Of a DNA stretch of 64,000 nt, positions 1 through 11,640 are shown one piece after another. The notes under the pieces are model-generated. The model had not been told where the DNA came from. It saw nothing but the letters and a program-made list of their open reading frames with translations, and did not search any database. Source of the DNA: Lomentospora prolificans (lineage: Eukaryota > Ascomycota > Sordariomycetes > Microascales > Microascaceae); NCBI GenBank assembly GCA_029532625.1, contig JARFXM010000004.1, forward strand, positions 1,860,001-1,924,000, read 5' to 3'. Every line of letters starts with the position of its first letter. The stretch's first letter is position 1. Made by a program: the position numbers and the translations under genes.

Positions 1-652
1 TCCGTCGAGAAGATTGTAGAGATCGACCGCCACATTGGCTGTGCCATGTCCGGCCTTCAGGCCGACGCCCGCTCCATGGTCGAGCACGCCCGCGTCGAGT
101 GCCAATCCCACGCCTTCAACTACAACGAGTCACTCCGTGTTGAGTCCTGCACCCAGGCCATCTGCGATCTCGCCCTCCGCTTCGGCGAGGGCGCCGACGG
201 CGAGGACCGCGTCATGTCCAGGCCCTTTGGCGTCGCGCTGCTGATCGCCGGCATCGATGAGGATGGCCCCCAGCTCTTCCACGCTGAGCCTAGCGGTACG
301 TTTTATAGATACGACGCCAAGGCTATTGGCTCGGGTTCCGAGGGCGCGCAGGCCGAGCTGCAGAACGAGTACCACAAGGTAAGGAGCATCATCCAGTTGC
401 GAAACCCCTTTCTTCTGTTCTTGTTGTTTCCCCCCCGTTTCAATGGAGGAGCATTCGTTAATTCTTGCCGGCCGCTAGTCTCTGACGCTCACCGACGCCG
501 AGACCCTCGTCCTCAAGACCCTCAAGCAGGTCATGGAGGAAAAGTTAGATGCCAAGAACGTTCAGCTCGCCAGCGTTACAAAGGAGAAGGGCTTCAGAAT
601 ATACACCGATGAGGAGATGGCCGAAGTTGTCCAGCGCCTACCCGCCAATTAA
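1..652 (+). CDS. PUP2: Proteasome subunit alpha type-5, 5'-truncated
   Basis: Subunit alpha-5 of the 20S proteasome alpha ring, which gates the chamber that degrades ubiquitinated proteins in nucleus and cytosol. Two exons are visible: 1-378 and 479-652, with a 100-nt intron (GTAAGG...CTAG). Reading is open from base 1 in frame 1, so the start and roughly 65-75 N-terminal residues lie outside the window. The 183 visible residues contain the family's conserved stretches: the EKIVEIDRHIGCAMSGLQAD region, the NYNESLRVES segment, GTFYRYDAKAIGSGSEGAQ, and an exon-2 C-terminus ending QRLPAN. Alpha subunits lack the catalytic Thr, as here. The gene is convergent with the Zn2Cys6 regulator downstream. 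The frame across the splice is continuous (HK|SLTLTD). Assignment to alpha-5 rather than another alpha subunit rests on these motifs as remembered for the family. Confidence 0.94.
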
Positions 653-1334
653 AATAAAGAGGGCATGAGTTGACGTTTTCCACACCTTCGAACATGTAAT
701 CTACTTGTCTACCGTAACCATACCCTTACCCCTACCCCCGCCTCCGCCCCCAACGACGACGACTTGACTCCTTCTATGGTCACGTACCCGGAACACTCCT
801 GATATGCGCTTCTCTCTGAATCATATTCGATGCTGGCGAACAGGAGGAATGGCAAATGAGAGCGCGATGAGCAAAGAGGAATTCATCAAATATACTTGAC
901 ATGAGTAGCCTAATACGTTAAACAGTTGCTGGTGAACAAATGGTCGTAGTTGCTGGATGGCTTCATTTCACCCATACCGGATCCATAAGCACAGAGGGCC
1001 GCCACAAATATACGATATAGTAGAGACGAGATTATATTTTCACCAAATTCTGTCGTCATGACTATTCACACAACCCAGTCTTATCCGAGGACCCTAAAGT
1101 ATCGATCCATGCTTTTCCACCCCCAAAGCCGGATCCTGAGAACTCTGACGTTCTAGAACCTCTTTTGATTTAACACAACGCAAGAAAGAACCAAAACCAA
1201 CTTCCAAGCCCCATCCAACCCCTCGCTCCCCTAAAATTGCCTGTTCCAGATAGTTCCGTCCCATGTAAGCTCTGTCAACCAAAATTATCGTTAAAACTAG
1301 GTCATTTCGTCATTCCGCATAAACAAATGTTTGC
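653..1334. other. Convergent intergenic spacer
   Basis: 682 nt between the stop codons of the proteasome gene and the Zn2Cys6 regulator. It must hold both 3' UTRs. A pyrimidine-rich stretch of repeated CCTACC/CCTCCG type words lies near 715-755. No gene, tRNA or clear repeat was seen. Confidence 0.6.
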
Positions 1335-4300
1335 TTAATCATCCACTAACTTCAACCTATCCAAGTCCCCATCAACTCCAAGCAGTCCCAGGGCAAGATG
1401 GGCCCTATCCGCCTTGGCAAGCACCACTTCACCACCTTCTTCGAGCTCCTGTATCCTCCTATCTATTCGCCTCGGATTAGACCACACCGTAAGTGGTGCG
1501 CCCGTATTGAGATCAGCCGACCGGGCATACGGGGGGCCGCGACCCATGTGGGCTGCACGCACCCAGCTCGCCTCGCATCCTTCGGCAATTTGGCGTGCAG
1601 AGCCCCAGCCCGTGAGGCGGGAGATGTCGTGAAGACGCTGGATGAGCCAGTGGCGCTGTGCGCTATCTTGGAACTATGCGTTCAATGTGTTAGTCTAAGT
1701 GCTATACCTTAGGATTGGCAGGTCGTACCTGAATACCAGCGACAAAAAGACAGAAGGAGCTCTCGATAAAAGCAGCTCCAACCAACGTACTGATCTCCGT
1801 AACTGTTGATATCTCATCCGAGAGGCCTGCCGCAATGCGCCCAATCTCCCTCGCCATGGGAGCGGTATCACGCGCCGCACGACCGGCTGCCATCATGGCC
1901 GCCGGCGGCATCGATGGGTGAGCTCGGTACAGGCAGATAAGACCCATGTTAAAATTCATCCAGATGCCCGCTACCGAGAAAGTACGGTATTGTATAGCCG
2001 GGCCGAATGGCGTATCTTTGCGGTCTGAGTACTCGTCCGCGAGAGGCTGGAACTCAGGGCCGAGTTGTGCACGGAAAGCCTCGAACGCCTGTCTTATCGC
2101 ATGCCATCTTGCAAGGGCGGTTTCGGTAGCCGCATCAATGTCATTTTCATCAAATCCCTCGCTCTGTGGCGACGCATCGCGCGGAGGGCTGAAACCCTTG
2201 GGAGCGCACACCTTTCCTCGGGAGGGGAACATGCCGGGGAACATGGGTGGTGAGGCGCCTCGCGGCCCGGGCGGCTTGTTTGCTTTCTTCTTTCTAGGCA
2301 AGTCGTCCGATACAAACTCTGAGAGGCGGCCCATTAACAGCAGCAGGTGGTCAAAAGTTCCGTAGCTGCGGACACCCAGTTTAGTCATAGGCATATGGGA
2401 CTAAACGTGGGCAGGGATAGAAACTTACATAGCGTCGAGACGTCCAGCCGGGGCTCTCGGAGGGCAAGGTAGCCATTCGTCAAGTCGCATGCTAGAGAAT
2501 GTACGTTAAAACCTCCGAATCACTGATACAAATACGGTCCATCGATGTACTTACAATAGCCGTGTAGCTCCTAAGATACTCTGGTAAATATCCATCTTGC
2601 AATTCCACCAAAAAAGATCTCTCAAATGCTCATAGTATTCGATATCCCGATCGGTTGGTAAGCTTGTTCGCGGAAGTGAATCCAGGTCGACGCCGTAACC
2701 GTAGTCTTCGGCCTCCAGCTTTCTACCGGTAATTGTGCTGAGAAATTCAACGTCGACCTCATCAAGACCGGGGGCTCCCGTATCTACCGCGCTATAGTCC
2801 AGCCACGGGTTGAAGGGGTCCTGGATGTTATCCTGCTCAAACCTCTGCCTCCTTCTCCTCTTAGCAGGTAGGACGACTCGGGTCATATGGCGGAAGGGAA
2901 CGTCTCGGAAGAGAATGCGGGCACCGTACAAATGCCGACACCACTTTGTGTGATCCGACGACCATACTTCAAAGTATCCCAGGAGAAGTGTCGCGGCTAA
3001 CGTCGCAGGGTGTGCTCGCTGAGTAGAACTACGCACGCACTTGGCAATCTTTCGAATAGCGAGATGGTAGTGTTTCATGGCGGCGGTGGGAGGGTTACGT
3101 TGCAGATTGGCAATCTGCAGAGCGCCGAGAGCGAGCATGGCCTGGAGAAGCGCAGGGTGGTTTAGTGAGAGCATAGGGAACGTATCTGCCATCACATGTC
3201 AGTCGCTGCCTGGGGGCTTCCCAAGGCGTTAGACGAAGCCACTTACACGTCCAGATATTCTGATTCACTTGAGGAACCAGCTGATCAGGAGAGACCTTTG
3301 AGTGGTCGAAAGGATGCCGCTCATAAAGCGACATACTCGGCCCGGTAACAAAGACAAAGTGACGAAACACCGCCATGGTCTGCGGGTCAGTTGGGAGTGA
3401 ATGACCGGCGGCGGGCACGTAGGTAGATAGGGTGGTTCCTTGGGCGTAGGCAGAGAATGTTCGCATGCGCGTTTCGTGGATTTCGTTATGGGGCACAAGT
3501 CGTCCACCGATTAGCGCTCCAAACGTACTCCGCTTCTTCATCTGCTCTCCAGGGTCCATGTCCATCTCAAAGTCACCGCCGCTTTCTTCGCCCTCGCCAT
3601 CAGACTGAAACATGTCCTGATCGTCGGCCTCGTCTTCAACAAGAATATCGGGATCGTATGGTCTTCTAAGAATCCGCTCATGCGCATCGATGCCTGTCGA
3701 AGCTGAGTCTCTGGCACTGGAGCTAAAACGCGACGAGGGTGTAAGCGGGTCGACGTTCTGCGCCCCCATGTTGTTCCATTGGAAACTGGCAGGGAAATCT
3801 ACCCCGTGGGGAAATGGTGATGAGGATACCCCTAATGGCGTCGGTGGCAGACCGTGGGCGACGTATGGCTCGTTAAAATTGAACCCGTCTGTCGTAGATG
3901 GCGGACCCATGTCTCCGTAGGTTTGGCCTTGGAAGTCGGCAGATGAGGTCGGTTTGGGGGCTATCAGCTGATGCGAGCTGTTTGAGGAGGAACCGGCTCT
4001 AGACGGCGAAGGAGCGACCTGGTTCACGAATGCGTGCGAATCTGGCGGGTATTCCATCGTGCCAAAGGAACCACCAAAGGCTCCCATGGGCTCCTTGAAC
4101 ACAACGCGCTGGTTGTATCCATCGCATTGGCGCTTGGATTTGATACAATTCGCACATGTTGGCCGGCCCTCGTCACATTTGATGCGTCTCTTTCGGCAGG
4201 CTGGACAGAGAACTAGTTATTAGTGTGAGACCCGAAAAAGCCATACGATTCGTGTCTCGACGGCTAACTAGGACCCGGGACAACCCAAAGTTTCAGGCAC

Positions 4301-4446
4301 TTACTGATGCAACCAGTTTTCGTCCGCTTCCGCACGACTGGTTTCTTGCGATTGGGGTCTTCGTTTCCGTCTCCGTTCCCGGGGGTGCTAGGCTGCCGGT
4401 TATCGTGGGTGGTGCTGGACTCGGATACCAACTCCGGAGGTTCCAT
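1335..4446 (-). CDS. Zn2Cys6 transcription factor with Fungal_trans_2-like domain
   Basis: Nuclear DNA-binding regulator; target pathway unknown. Six exons were rebuilt: 4446-4305, 4200-3247, 3185-2555, 2491-2429, 2365-1729 and 1673-1335 (introns 104, 61, 63, 63, 55 nt), giving 921 aa with every junction in frame. The start is the ATG at 4446; the frame runs a little further upstream but without another ATG. The binuclear cluster spans C46, C49, C56, C63, C66 and C73, and the first intron splits codon 48 between the first two cysteines, so it only exists after splicing. An acidic, Ser/Pro-rich linker (about 75-340) follows. The C-terminal half from about residue 365 (LNHPALLQAMLALGALQIAN, then FWWNCKMDIYQSI) matches the fungal-specific regulator domain of the ARG81/UGA3/LYS14 kind. 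An RKKKANK basic patch lies mid-domain. I do not recognise a named orthologue. Confidence 0.9.
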
Positions 4447-7400
4447 GATGACAGCTAGGAGGGATGGCCGCAAGGCACAAGCAAAAGAACGGGTACAAAA
4501 ACACTAATAGGTACCGAATGAGGCGTGAACGCGGTCTTCTCTTCCGACAACCGAATTCAAGGCGTAAGAGAGAAGCAGGCTCGCATGTTGCTCTGGGTCT
4601 CGGGCCAGCACTTTGATTCGACTCTATACAAGGAATTTTCCAAGCTAAAGGAAACAAAAAAAAAAAGTTAGAAAGGCCAATTGCACACGGGGAATATATG
4701 GTGTTGCTCAAATCCACGGGGACCACGAAAGTTTCGGCGAGGGAGTCAACGAGGACGAAAAGCTAGCTACACGGGTAAGCTCCAGTGGGAAGCTAGTCAA
4801 CGAGGCTCGAGGACAGCGAGACACACTTTGCTGCACACTTGCAAGCTAGAATATTATGCGAATAGACGATCGGGAGTAATAGAAAGAAGGTGGGAGGAGA
4901 AAACAACGGGATTCAGTCACCAGAGGTCGAGAGAGGGCCGGTACAGGCTGCGTATGAAGTGAATAAATAGGCGGGGGCTCAGAAGCAGAGTCGCACGGTC
5001 AAGTTGCCTAGATTAGGTCTGTTGCTGAGGAGGAGACTGAAACATGCCAGTGTAACGAGCAACCGGACTCTCTGGCCGCTTACAAAAGGTTGAGATTGAT
5101 ACAGAGGTGAGTATGGACCAAAGGGGGGAGGAAGCCGTGTAGGGTGGGCGAGTGAAGGGTAACACGGGATGGTCGAAGAACTATCTAGGAAGTGATGATA
5201 GTTGATGAGATTAGACGAGAGCCCCTCGAATATTGGGAGAGTCGAACAGTTAAAGGGACGGGCGCGCGTGGTGGAGACAAGTGTCCTCGAGAAGGTGATT
5301 CAAAAGCCGTTGGCTTGGGATCCGTGGTCGCGCGAGGCGGAACATGAATGGCAATTCGTGGTGCAAGATGTGAAGGCAGGAGTAATTTTCTCACCGGAAC
5401 TAATAGCATGAAGCGCACAAAAGGGTGCGAGCTGCGAGAGGCGAACGCGGTTCGAATAGGCACGCCCGCTAGTTTACGATTTAGGCTCGAAGGATGCAAG
5501 GAATTACCAGTGTGGGCGTTAGTCGTTCCCGGCTTGTCGGCGCTGCCCAAGAGATGATAAAGACGGTGGTATCGGATAACCCGTCGAGTGAAGACGGACG
5601 CCGTCTTGTTGGTGTTGGAATGGGACGTCTCCAACTTCACCCTTATACATGTGATGGGAGAAATCTGGAAGGAGCCAATGACGCGGAGAAGAAGTCGGAG
5701 CAGCTAGTGAGTGTGTGGGAAGGAGCAATGGAATGCACAAGAGTATTGGTGCAGAAGCCACGAGGTCTCAACCCAAGATACAAGCTTGTGCTTGGAAAGG
5801 AGGAAAAGAGAAGCAGGCGGGGCGACTGTTTCCCCTCGTCAACGAAGGGAAAGGGAAGGGTGAGAAAATTAAGGATGGACGCGGGCGGTTCCTGTATTTT
5901 TCTGCTTTGTGTCTCGAGATAATATCATGAGGGCCGGCACAGCACAGCAACAGACATTGAACAAGGCGACCTCTCGTACACTTCAATTCAACGGGGGAGT
6001 GTCGATAAGCTCAAGTTATTGCTTTTTTTCCTGCTTCTCCCCCCTCCTCTCCAGTGTTCCCTCCACCCATCTCTCGGGATCCAAGTGTGCCCCGTAGCGC
6101 ACTACCGGGTGGAGCGTGCATGGTGTGCCAGGACGTACAGGGGGGTGCTTGTTGGACGAGAGTTCCAGCAAGATCCCCGCCACGGTGCGCCAGGGCTCAA
6201 GGTCTGGATTCGAACTCAATTATTACAGCAAAGGGTGGTTATCCTAGTGGGGTCGGGGGGGCGAAAGTGGAGATTTCACTTGGGCTCCAGTTGGTGGGTA
6301 CTGTATGCCAAAGTGGTATTAGCGTCTGTTATAACAAGTAAAGTGTGGCGAACATCAATCCAAGGAGCACCAACTGTGGGTCACTCTCTTTCCTTACTTC
6401 CCGGCGTGCGGGCCACAAGGACCCTTGAACAGTGTCTGAGCAAGGGCAGACAAGCACCCACCTCCTTCTTGCGAGGTATACCAGGTTTATTTTCCCTCCG
6501 GTGCCTCTATAAACAGTTACATGAGCCTGCTATTCACCGGCGCATTCTAGTCCCCATCCGTTCCTGTCCCATGTTTTACCGTACCCGAGAGACGCACGGA
6601 ATCTTTAATGCAGTGCGATATAGGCCACTGAGGAGGTCTAAGTCTGGCACAGACGAAGAACAGAAACAGGTCTAGGAACGACATCCCAAACTACAAGTAT
6701 GCGACCGGATGTGAGGTGCATATCGTACAGAGTTATCCACATCTGGTCCAGGCCCGCAATGATCCCATCAGTCAACACCAAGACCAACCGGCGGCTCGTA
6801 GACGGGGGCCTAGTAATGCCCAGCCGAGGTAGGAGGAAAGAGGGACGTTGGAAGAAGGAACAATGGCCACCTCATTCCCATCCCTTCAGGGACAATGATG
6901 TATAATACTTCGTAGATATAGTTTATATCGTTAGTCGTTTAGGCTATCGTTGATCGTTGGGGATGATCGACTTGCCCCAGGCTTACCGGCGGGGATTATT
7001 GACGTCGTACAAACACACCCAGTATACGAAGGTACTACCGGATTCAGTTACAGATCTCTGAGGATAGGCCCTCGACGAGTCATAGGTGCCGGTTGAGCTT
7101 GGTACCGTCATCGCACCTGCTGGCAGATACAGGGTAGGACAAACAGAACTTGCCCACCTCCCCGCCACTTCTTGTATAGATTAGCTCGCAGCCAGATGGC
7201 GCACGGGACGAAAGAGAGCAGGCAGAGGGAACGGAACCCGCCCTCTGCTGGCCCATGTACAAGCGTGTGTGTGAGTGAGCCCTTTACAAACTATACAATA
7301 GGCTCCGGCGCGCGCGGTCTAGACAGCACTTGCGAACAACGGGCGACGACCCATTCCCTGTCATGGGTAACTGCCAGCTGGCCACAAGGGTAGTGAGTTA

Positions 7401-10400
7401 GCCAGGCTCTACTTGTAGTACTAAGCCTAGTTGTCTCCGCAAAGGCGCGGGAGGGTCCTGGAAATGAATGTTCCAAGGCACCATGTGGCCAGCATTGTGG
7501 CGTTTCATTCACTTGGCTGCGATCTTCCCTGCAGGAGACCAAAGACCTTTACTCGCGTGATGGGAGGGCCTAGGTGATTCTTCGTTCTCGAGCACGAAGG
7601 CCGAGTAATGGCATCGTCATTGATTGCGAGGATATCGTCGCTGGCCACGAGCGAGAACTCGGCTGCAAATCCTTGCCGCAGGTGGTCAGCAACATGCAGG
7701 CCCGCAGTGTTGAAACCCAGTGAGGGCCGATTAGAACAGGCAGGATTAGAATTTCCCACTCCAGGTATTGACCCCTTCCGCCTGTCTCCGGGCGCCGCCG
7801 TGAAAGGCCCGAAAGAAGGAAATCCGCCAGCAGAATTAGACCGAGTGTAGCAGGCGAAGATGGCAAAGAAGGAGAAAGAAAAAGAGAAAGAAGAAGAAAA
7901 GTCCGATAAAGGAAATCACCGAAATAGTACAGGTGCTAGCCTACACAATCCAGAGGCGGTCGAGGACCCGGACAACTCTGAGTGCTCCATTCGCCGCAAA
8001 CCCACCTCGGAACGTGACTTAGTCGACGGATTATGTCACTCTCAGACTTGCAGGGCTAAAGCATAGGGTAAGATTGCTTAGAGCACACCTATAGCAATTG
8101 GGCCTGGCTGGGCACATTCTAGAGCTAGAGTCAACCGGAAGCTTTGTCCCCATTTACAGGTATACTGGTAGACCGTGTGGCCAGGGAAAACTGCATGCCA
8201 ATAACTTGTCCTTGACGTTGGCGTTGTCATTCTTCCTTTCTGGAGGAGGCGGATACTAAACTGTTTGGGGAAATTTCTCCGTCGTAAATTGGTGCCATAT
8301 AATACGTGTTCAGGTTCTGCGAGAAACTGTCCTCCACTTGGCAACCAGGGACCGATTGTTTCCAATTTAGGGTTTTCCTTCTGACTGAAGGGACTGGGAT
8401 CCAAGACCCAAACGTCAAAACATAAAGATGAACGGCAGGTGCAAGAGATGGAATACCGCGCCGGATCACGCCTCCGTCAAATCTCCACCAAGCACCATCC
8501 GCCAATCTAATCCCAGGCCAGAAGAAGAGATTGGAAGAGCCAAGACCAGTCCTGGATGTCACTCATTGACCTTGACACAGGCACTAAAATATGCATTCTG
8601 CAAGCTGCAGGACGACTCTCCAAACGCACATGCAACCGCACTTTGCGCTCCTCTGGGCGTGAGCGAGTAATCAGTCGATTGGCCTAACCGGCCGCACCCT
8701 CACCAGGGATGCACTAATATTCCCGGAACTCGCGACTCTGCACTACTGCAACGTACTCTATTCGGAAGAATGAAAGAATCTTATTGTTGGGGTTCGCGGC
8801 AAGAGCAGCGTCAGAACAAGCAGGGAAGCGGCAGTAGCAGGAGGTGGGGTATGATACCTCGTCAACCACCCATGCGCGGATCTTGGGTTCGAGATGTCGG
8901 GTTCTTCAACTTGGTTAATATCGAGCTTTGATGACATTGATGGGGCCGCACTAATATCGCCATTTTGGTATGACGGGTTACAGGGGTGGCCGGGCGCCAG
9001 CGATGATTTGGAGCACGAATCGGCTCTAGCGCCTCCGGGACTGGAGCCTGCGATTACCCTCCATGTCTTGCTAGGGTGCCGACGGTTGCCGCGAATCTTT
9101 ATTTTGCATGTTTGAAAACCCAATGAAGGGCGTCACGATCCCCCGTCGTTTTCAGTGCCGGGATCCGCGCAAGAGATGAGGTTCGTGGGCTAAGATATGG
9201 ATATATGTCGCAGTGTATGTCGAGGCACAAGTTCAAGGCAACCGCATCCCTCCATACAACACGTTTCGGCAGTCACGGAATCCATGAACCATCCATATGC
9301 CCTTGTAGCGTCCCCCAGAACCACAGACGCAGGGGGCGATGGACACTCATTTGATCCTGGGAGGGGAAGCATCCGTATCTTCATTTTCCCACACATCTGC
9401 GGTATACGCTCTTGAAACTTTCTTTTTTTTTTTTTTAACCTCGAGCTTTAACCAAGGATACATTATCTCAACTTTATATAAACCAGATGACAGTTTAAAT
9501 ATGCTGAATATTGGTGAATAGAGTTACAAATAGTATAAATCAACATGGTGTGCACTACTTGTATGCTACTATGGCTAGCCCTTACTTACATGCCGGGAAT
9601 ACGGTTCAACCCAGTTCAGGTTGATGGTTGGACTCCCATGATGGCTGCATCTTGATCCACCCACATTTCCTCTCCATCGAATTGACTCCCTCGATGCCCC
9701 AGGCTCAGCACCTTTCCAATTCAACACAGCGCCAGGCCGTGGTCTGTTGTGTTGCACTGCAGCAAAAGTGCCCCTCGCCCTTCCCGAGCCAATCCTCCCT
9801 CGCCAGGCATTGAGATGGAGGCTATTAAAAGGACAGAGAAAAAGGAAGCCCAGGCCCATGCAAGGTTTCTCCAAGACCCCTTGGTGTTGTATTTTACTCT
9901 TCTTTCCCACCCTTGGCATACACATTCATCTTAATTTGAGACAAGGCCAGTCCTTCACCCATCCGCCCACACGGAAACGGACCTGCCCTATCCTGCCACA
10001 GATGGCGTCCTGAGCCGTCCATCTGCCTGGCCACCCACATGCACCATCTCAACCCAATGCTCCATGTTCTGGCCCAGGATTCCCATGAAGGCCCCACTTG
10101 CCTACCTAGGATTTATTCTGCGAATGCAACACTTCATGCCGGCTCGCCCTTCTGTGCTTTTTTTCTCCCATCAATCCGTTGGCTGGCCGCTTTGCCTACC
10201 AGGCCCACCTATGAAAAGAAAATCCACACCCCGGTTTCTCGAGTTCGCATTCCTTCGTCTTCTCGGCTTTAAAATTCAGGCGCTATCTCCTTAGCTGGTG
10301 GGAGAACGAAGCAAAGTAGCGGAGCATACAGAGTAAGGATCTATTCATTTTCTGCACCCTCTTCTTGTGCTACTCAAACCTCGTACAAGGTTATACAGCT

Positions 10401-11149
10401 GGCAGCCAGGATTGGGTGCCAGTTGGTGAAGATCTCCCAGTATTCTTCTTCGCTCACCGTTCGGTTCCCCCTATGGACTTCCCGAGCTGGCCTGGTCGAG
10501 AAACGCTTCTCTCAGTCCCAGTCTCCTTCGTCCTCCCGCCCAAAGATTCGCCCCATGCAACTGTAATACCTTTGTACTACGCCACTACGTGTGCCTTTTC
10601 CCACTTTCGCGCCCATATTGCCGGCAATTGGCAAAGGATGGTCCAACAGCCGTGGTGGTTATCACATCCATTGATCACACCCCGCCTCATCCGATGCTCA
10701 ACAACACTAACACCGCCGATGGAGTAGGGGGGTTCTTTTCCTGGACCCCGCCTCTTCTTTGCACAGCTCTTATCCCTCTTCTCAAGTGCTCCCCACTCAA
10801 AGCATCTCGAACAGCCCATACCCTTCCATATTATACGGGGCGGCCGTTGAAAGATGCCCCTCTTGAGAGACTTGGCCAACCACATCTAATCCCGGAAGAA
10901 GGACGAAGGATTGAGACACTCAACGTCGTGCGTGGTAGGGGGGACTCCCTCGTATCTTCGTTCTGGACCACTTGCATCCCATCCATCACTCCAAAAATCC
11001 CTGTGGGGCTGAGGATTAGTTAAAGCTTTCTTTGAGTCGCCCCTTTGATGATAAAAAAGCACACGACGGGGTTACTCCCACTGAATCCTTCTCGCGAATC
11101 CTACCGAGCCGAGTCAATCGCCTTCGACGTCAATGCTTATTTCAGGCAA
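4447..11149. other. Gene desert upstream of the Zn2Cys6 gene
   Basis: About 6.7 kb without a supportable gene. The first kilobase must carry the 5' UTR and promoter of the minus-strand regulator. Open frames are short, mostly lack ATG starts and show no recognisable domain; the longest, 6019-6675 (+), opens with TTG and looks accidental. A 68-codon frame with a true ATG at 7860 encodes a Lys/Glu-rich peptide, but nothing else supports it. A TACTTCGTA word occurs at 6906, and a T-run lies near 9421-9436. Confidence 0.5.
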
Positions 11150-11640
11150 AATAGTCTTCTCAGCAAAAACTGGCGAATTTAGCAAAGCAGTTAGATTACA
11201 TTACTAAATTTTTCAACCAAGTATATTTTTAACAGTTTAAAGTTAATTTCAAGAATAAACTTTACGAGTTATGTCTAGGGCTCTTGTTACGACCTTTGGG
11301 TCGTGACGCCTTGCTTACAAGCTGCCGAGCTGCTGGTAAGCACGACTGTTGTTGGTATGCGAGATACTAGGAGGTAACGAGCATGAAGCTATAAGAGAGA
11401 GGTAAGATAATAATTGATGGACCCAGGATCCTATCTAGCTAGCTATCCGTAGGTGTGGCATGCTTCCTTTTATATTTTGCGAGGGAGCACTGCCTGACAA
11501 GTCAGCCATGTCTTCCTTGCTCGTGTGGCTCTTGCGCACTTCTTGCTTCGATGTTTCTTCATGATCCAATGCTGGAAGACGCGAATGTTGCTCCAAGTGA
11601 TGCATCCTGAGCGCGACAACTTCGTCGTCTTCTTATGTAT
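11150..11640 (+). mobile_element. Candidate solo LTR with AT-rich flank
   Basis: Compositionally distinct stretch. An A+T-rich block (about 11155-11280) precedes TGTTACGACC at 11285, which with the following bases forms an inverted repeat (11286-11294 with 11299-11307, 8 of 9 pairs). A TATA-like TTATATTTT sits at 11470-11478, and further unstructured sequence follows to about 11640. TGTTACG at the left end and an internal TATA box are typical of fungal Ty3-type LTRs. I could not find a convincing CA-ending right border or target-site duplication, and no gag or pol coding is nearby, so this is at best a solo LTR. Confidence 0.25.

Noticed and set aside
6185..6215. GGATTCGAAC word resembling a tRNA B-box complement
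   Set aside because: No A-box, acceptor stem or CCA-side pairing around it; similar lone GGTTCGA words at 5449, 8884 and 47298 also fail.
6019..6675. 218-codon plus-strand open frame
   Set aside because: Opens with TTG, has its first ATG near the end, and shows no domain, intron or codon bias; likely chance in a desert.
7860..8066. 68-codon ATG frame, Lys/Glu-rich
   Set aside because: The composition comes from a purine-rich tract; no homology pattern or context supports a gene.
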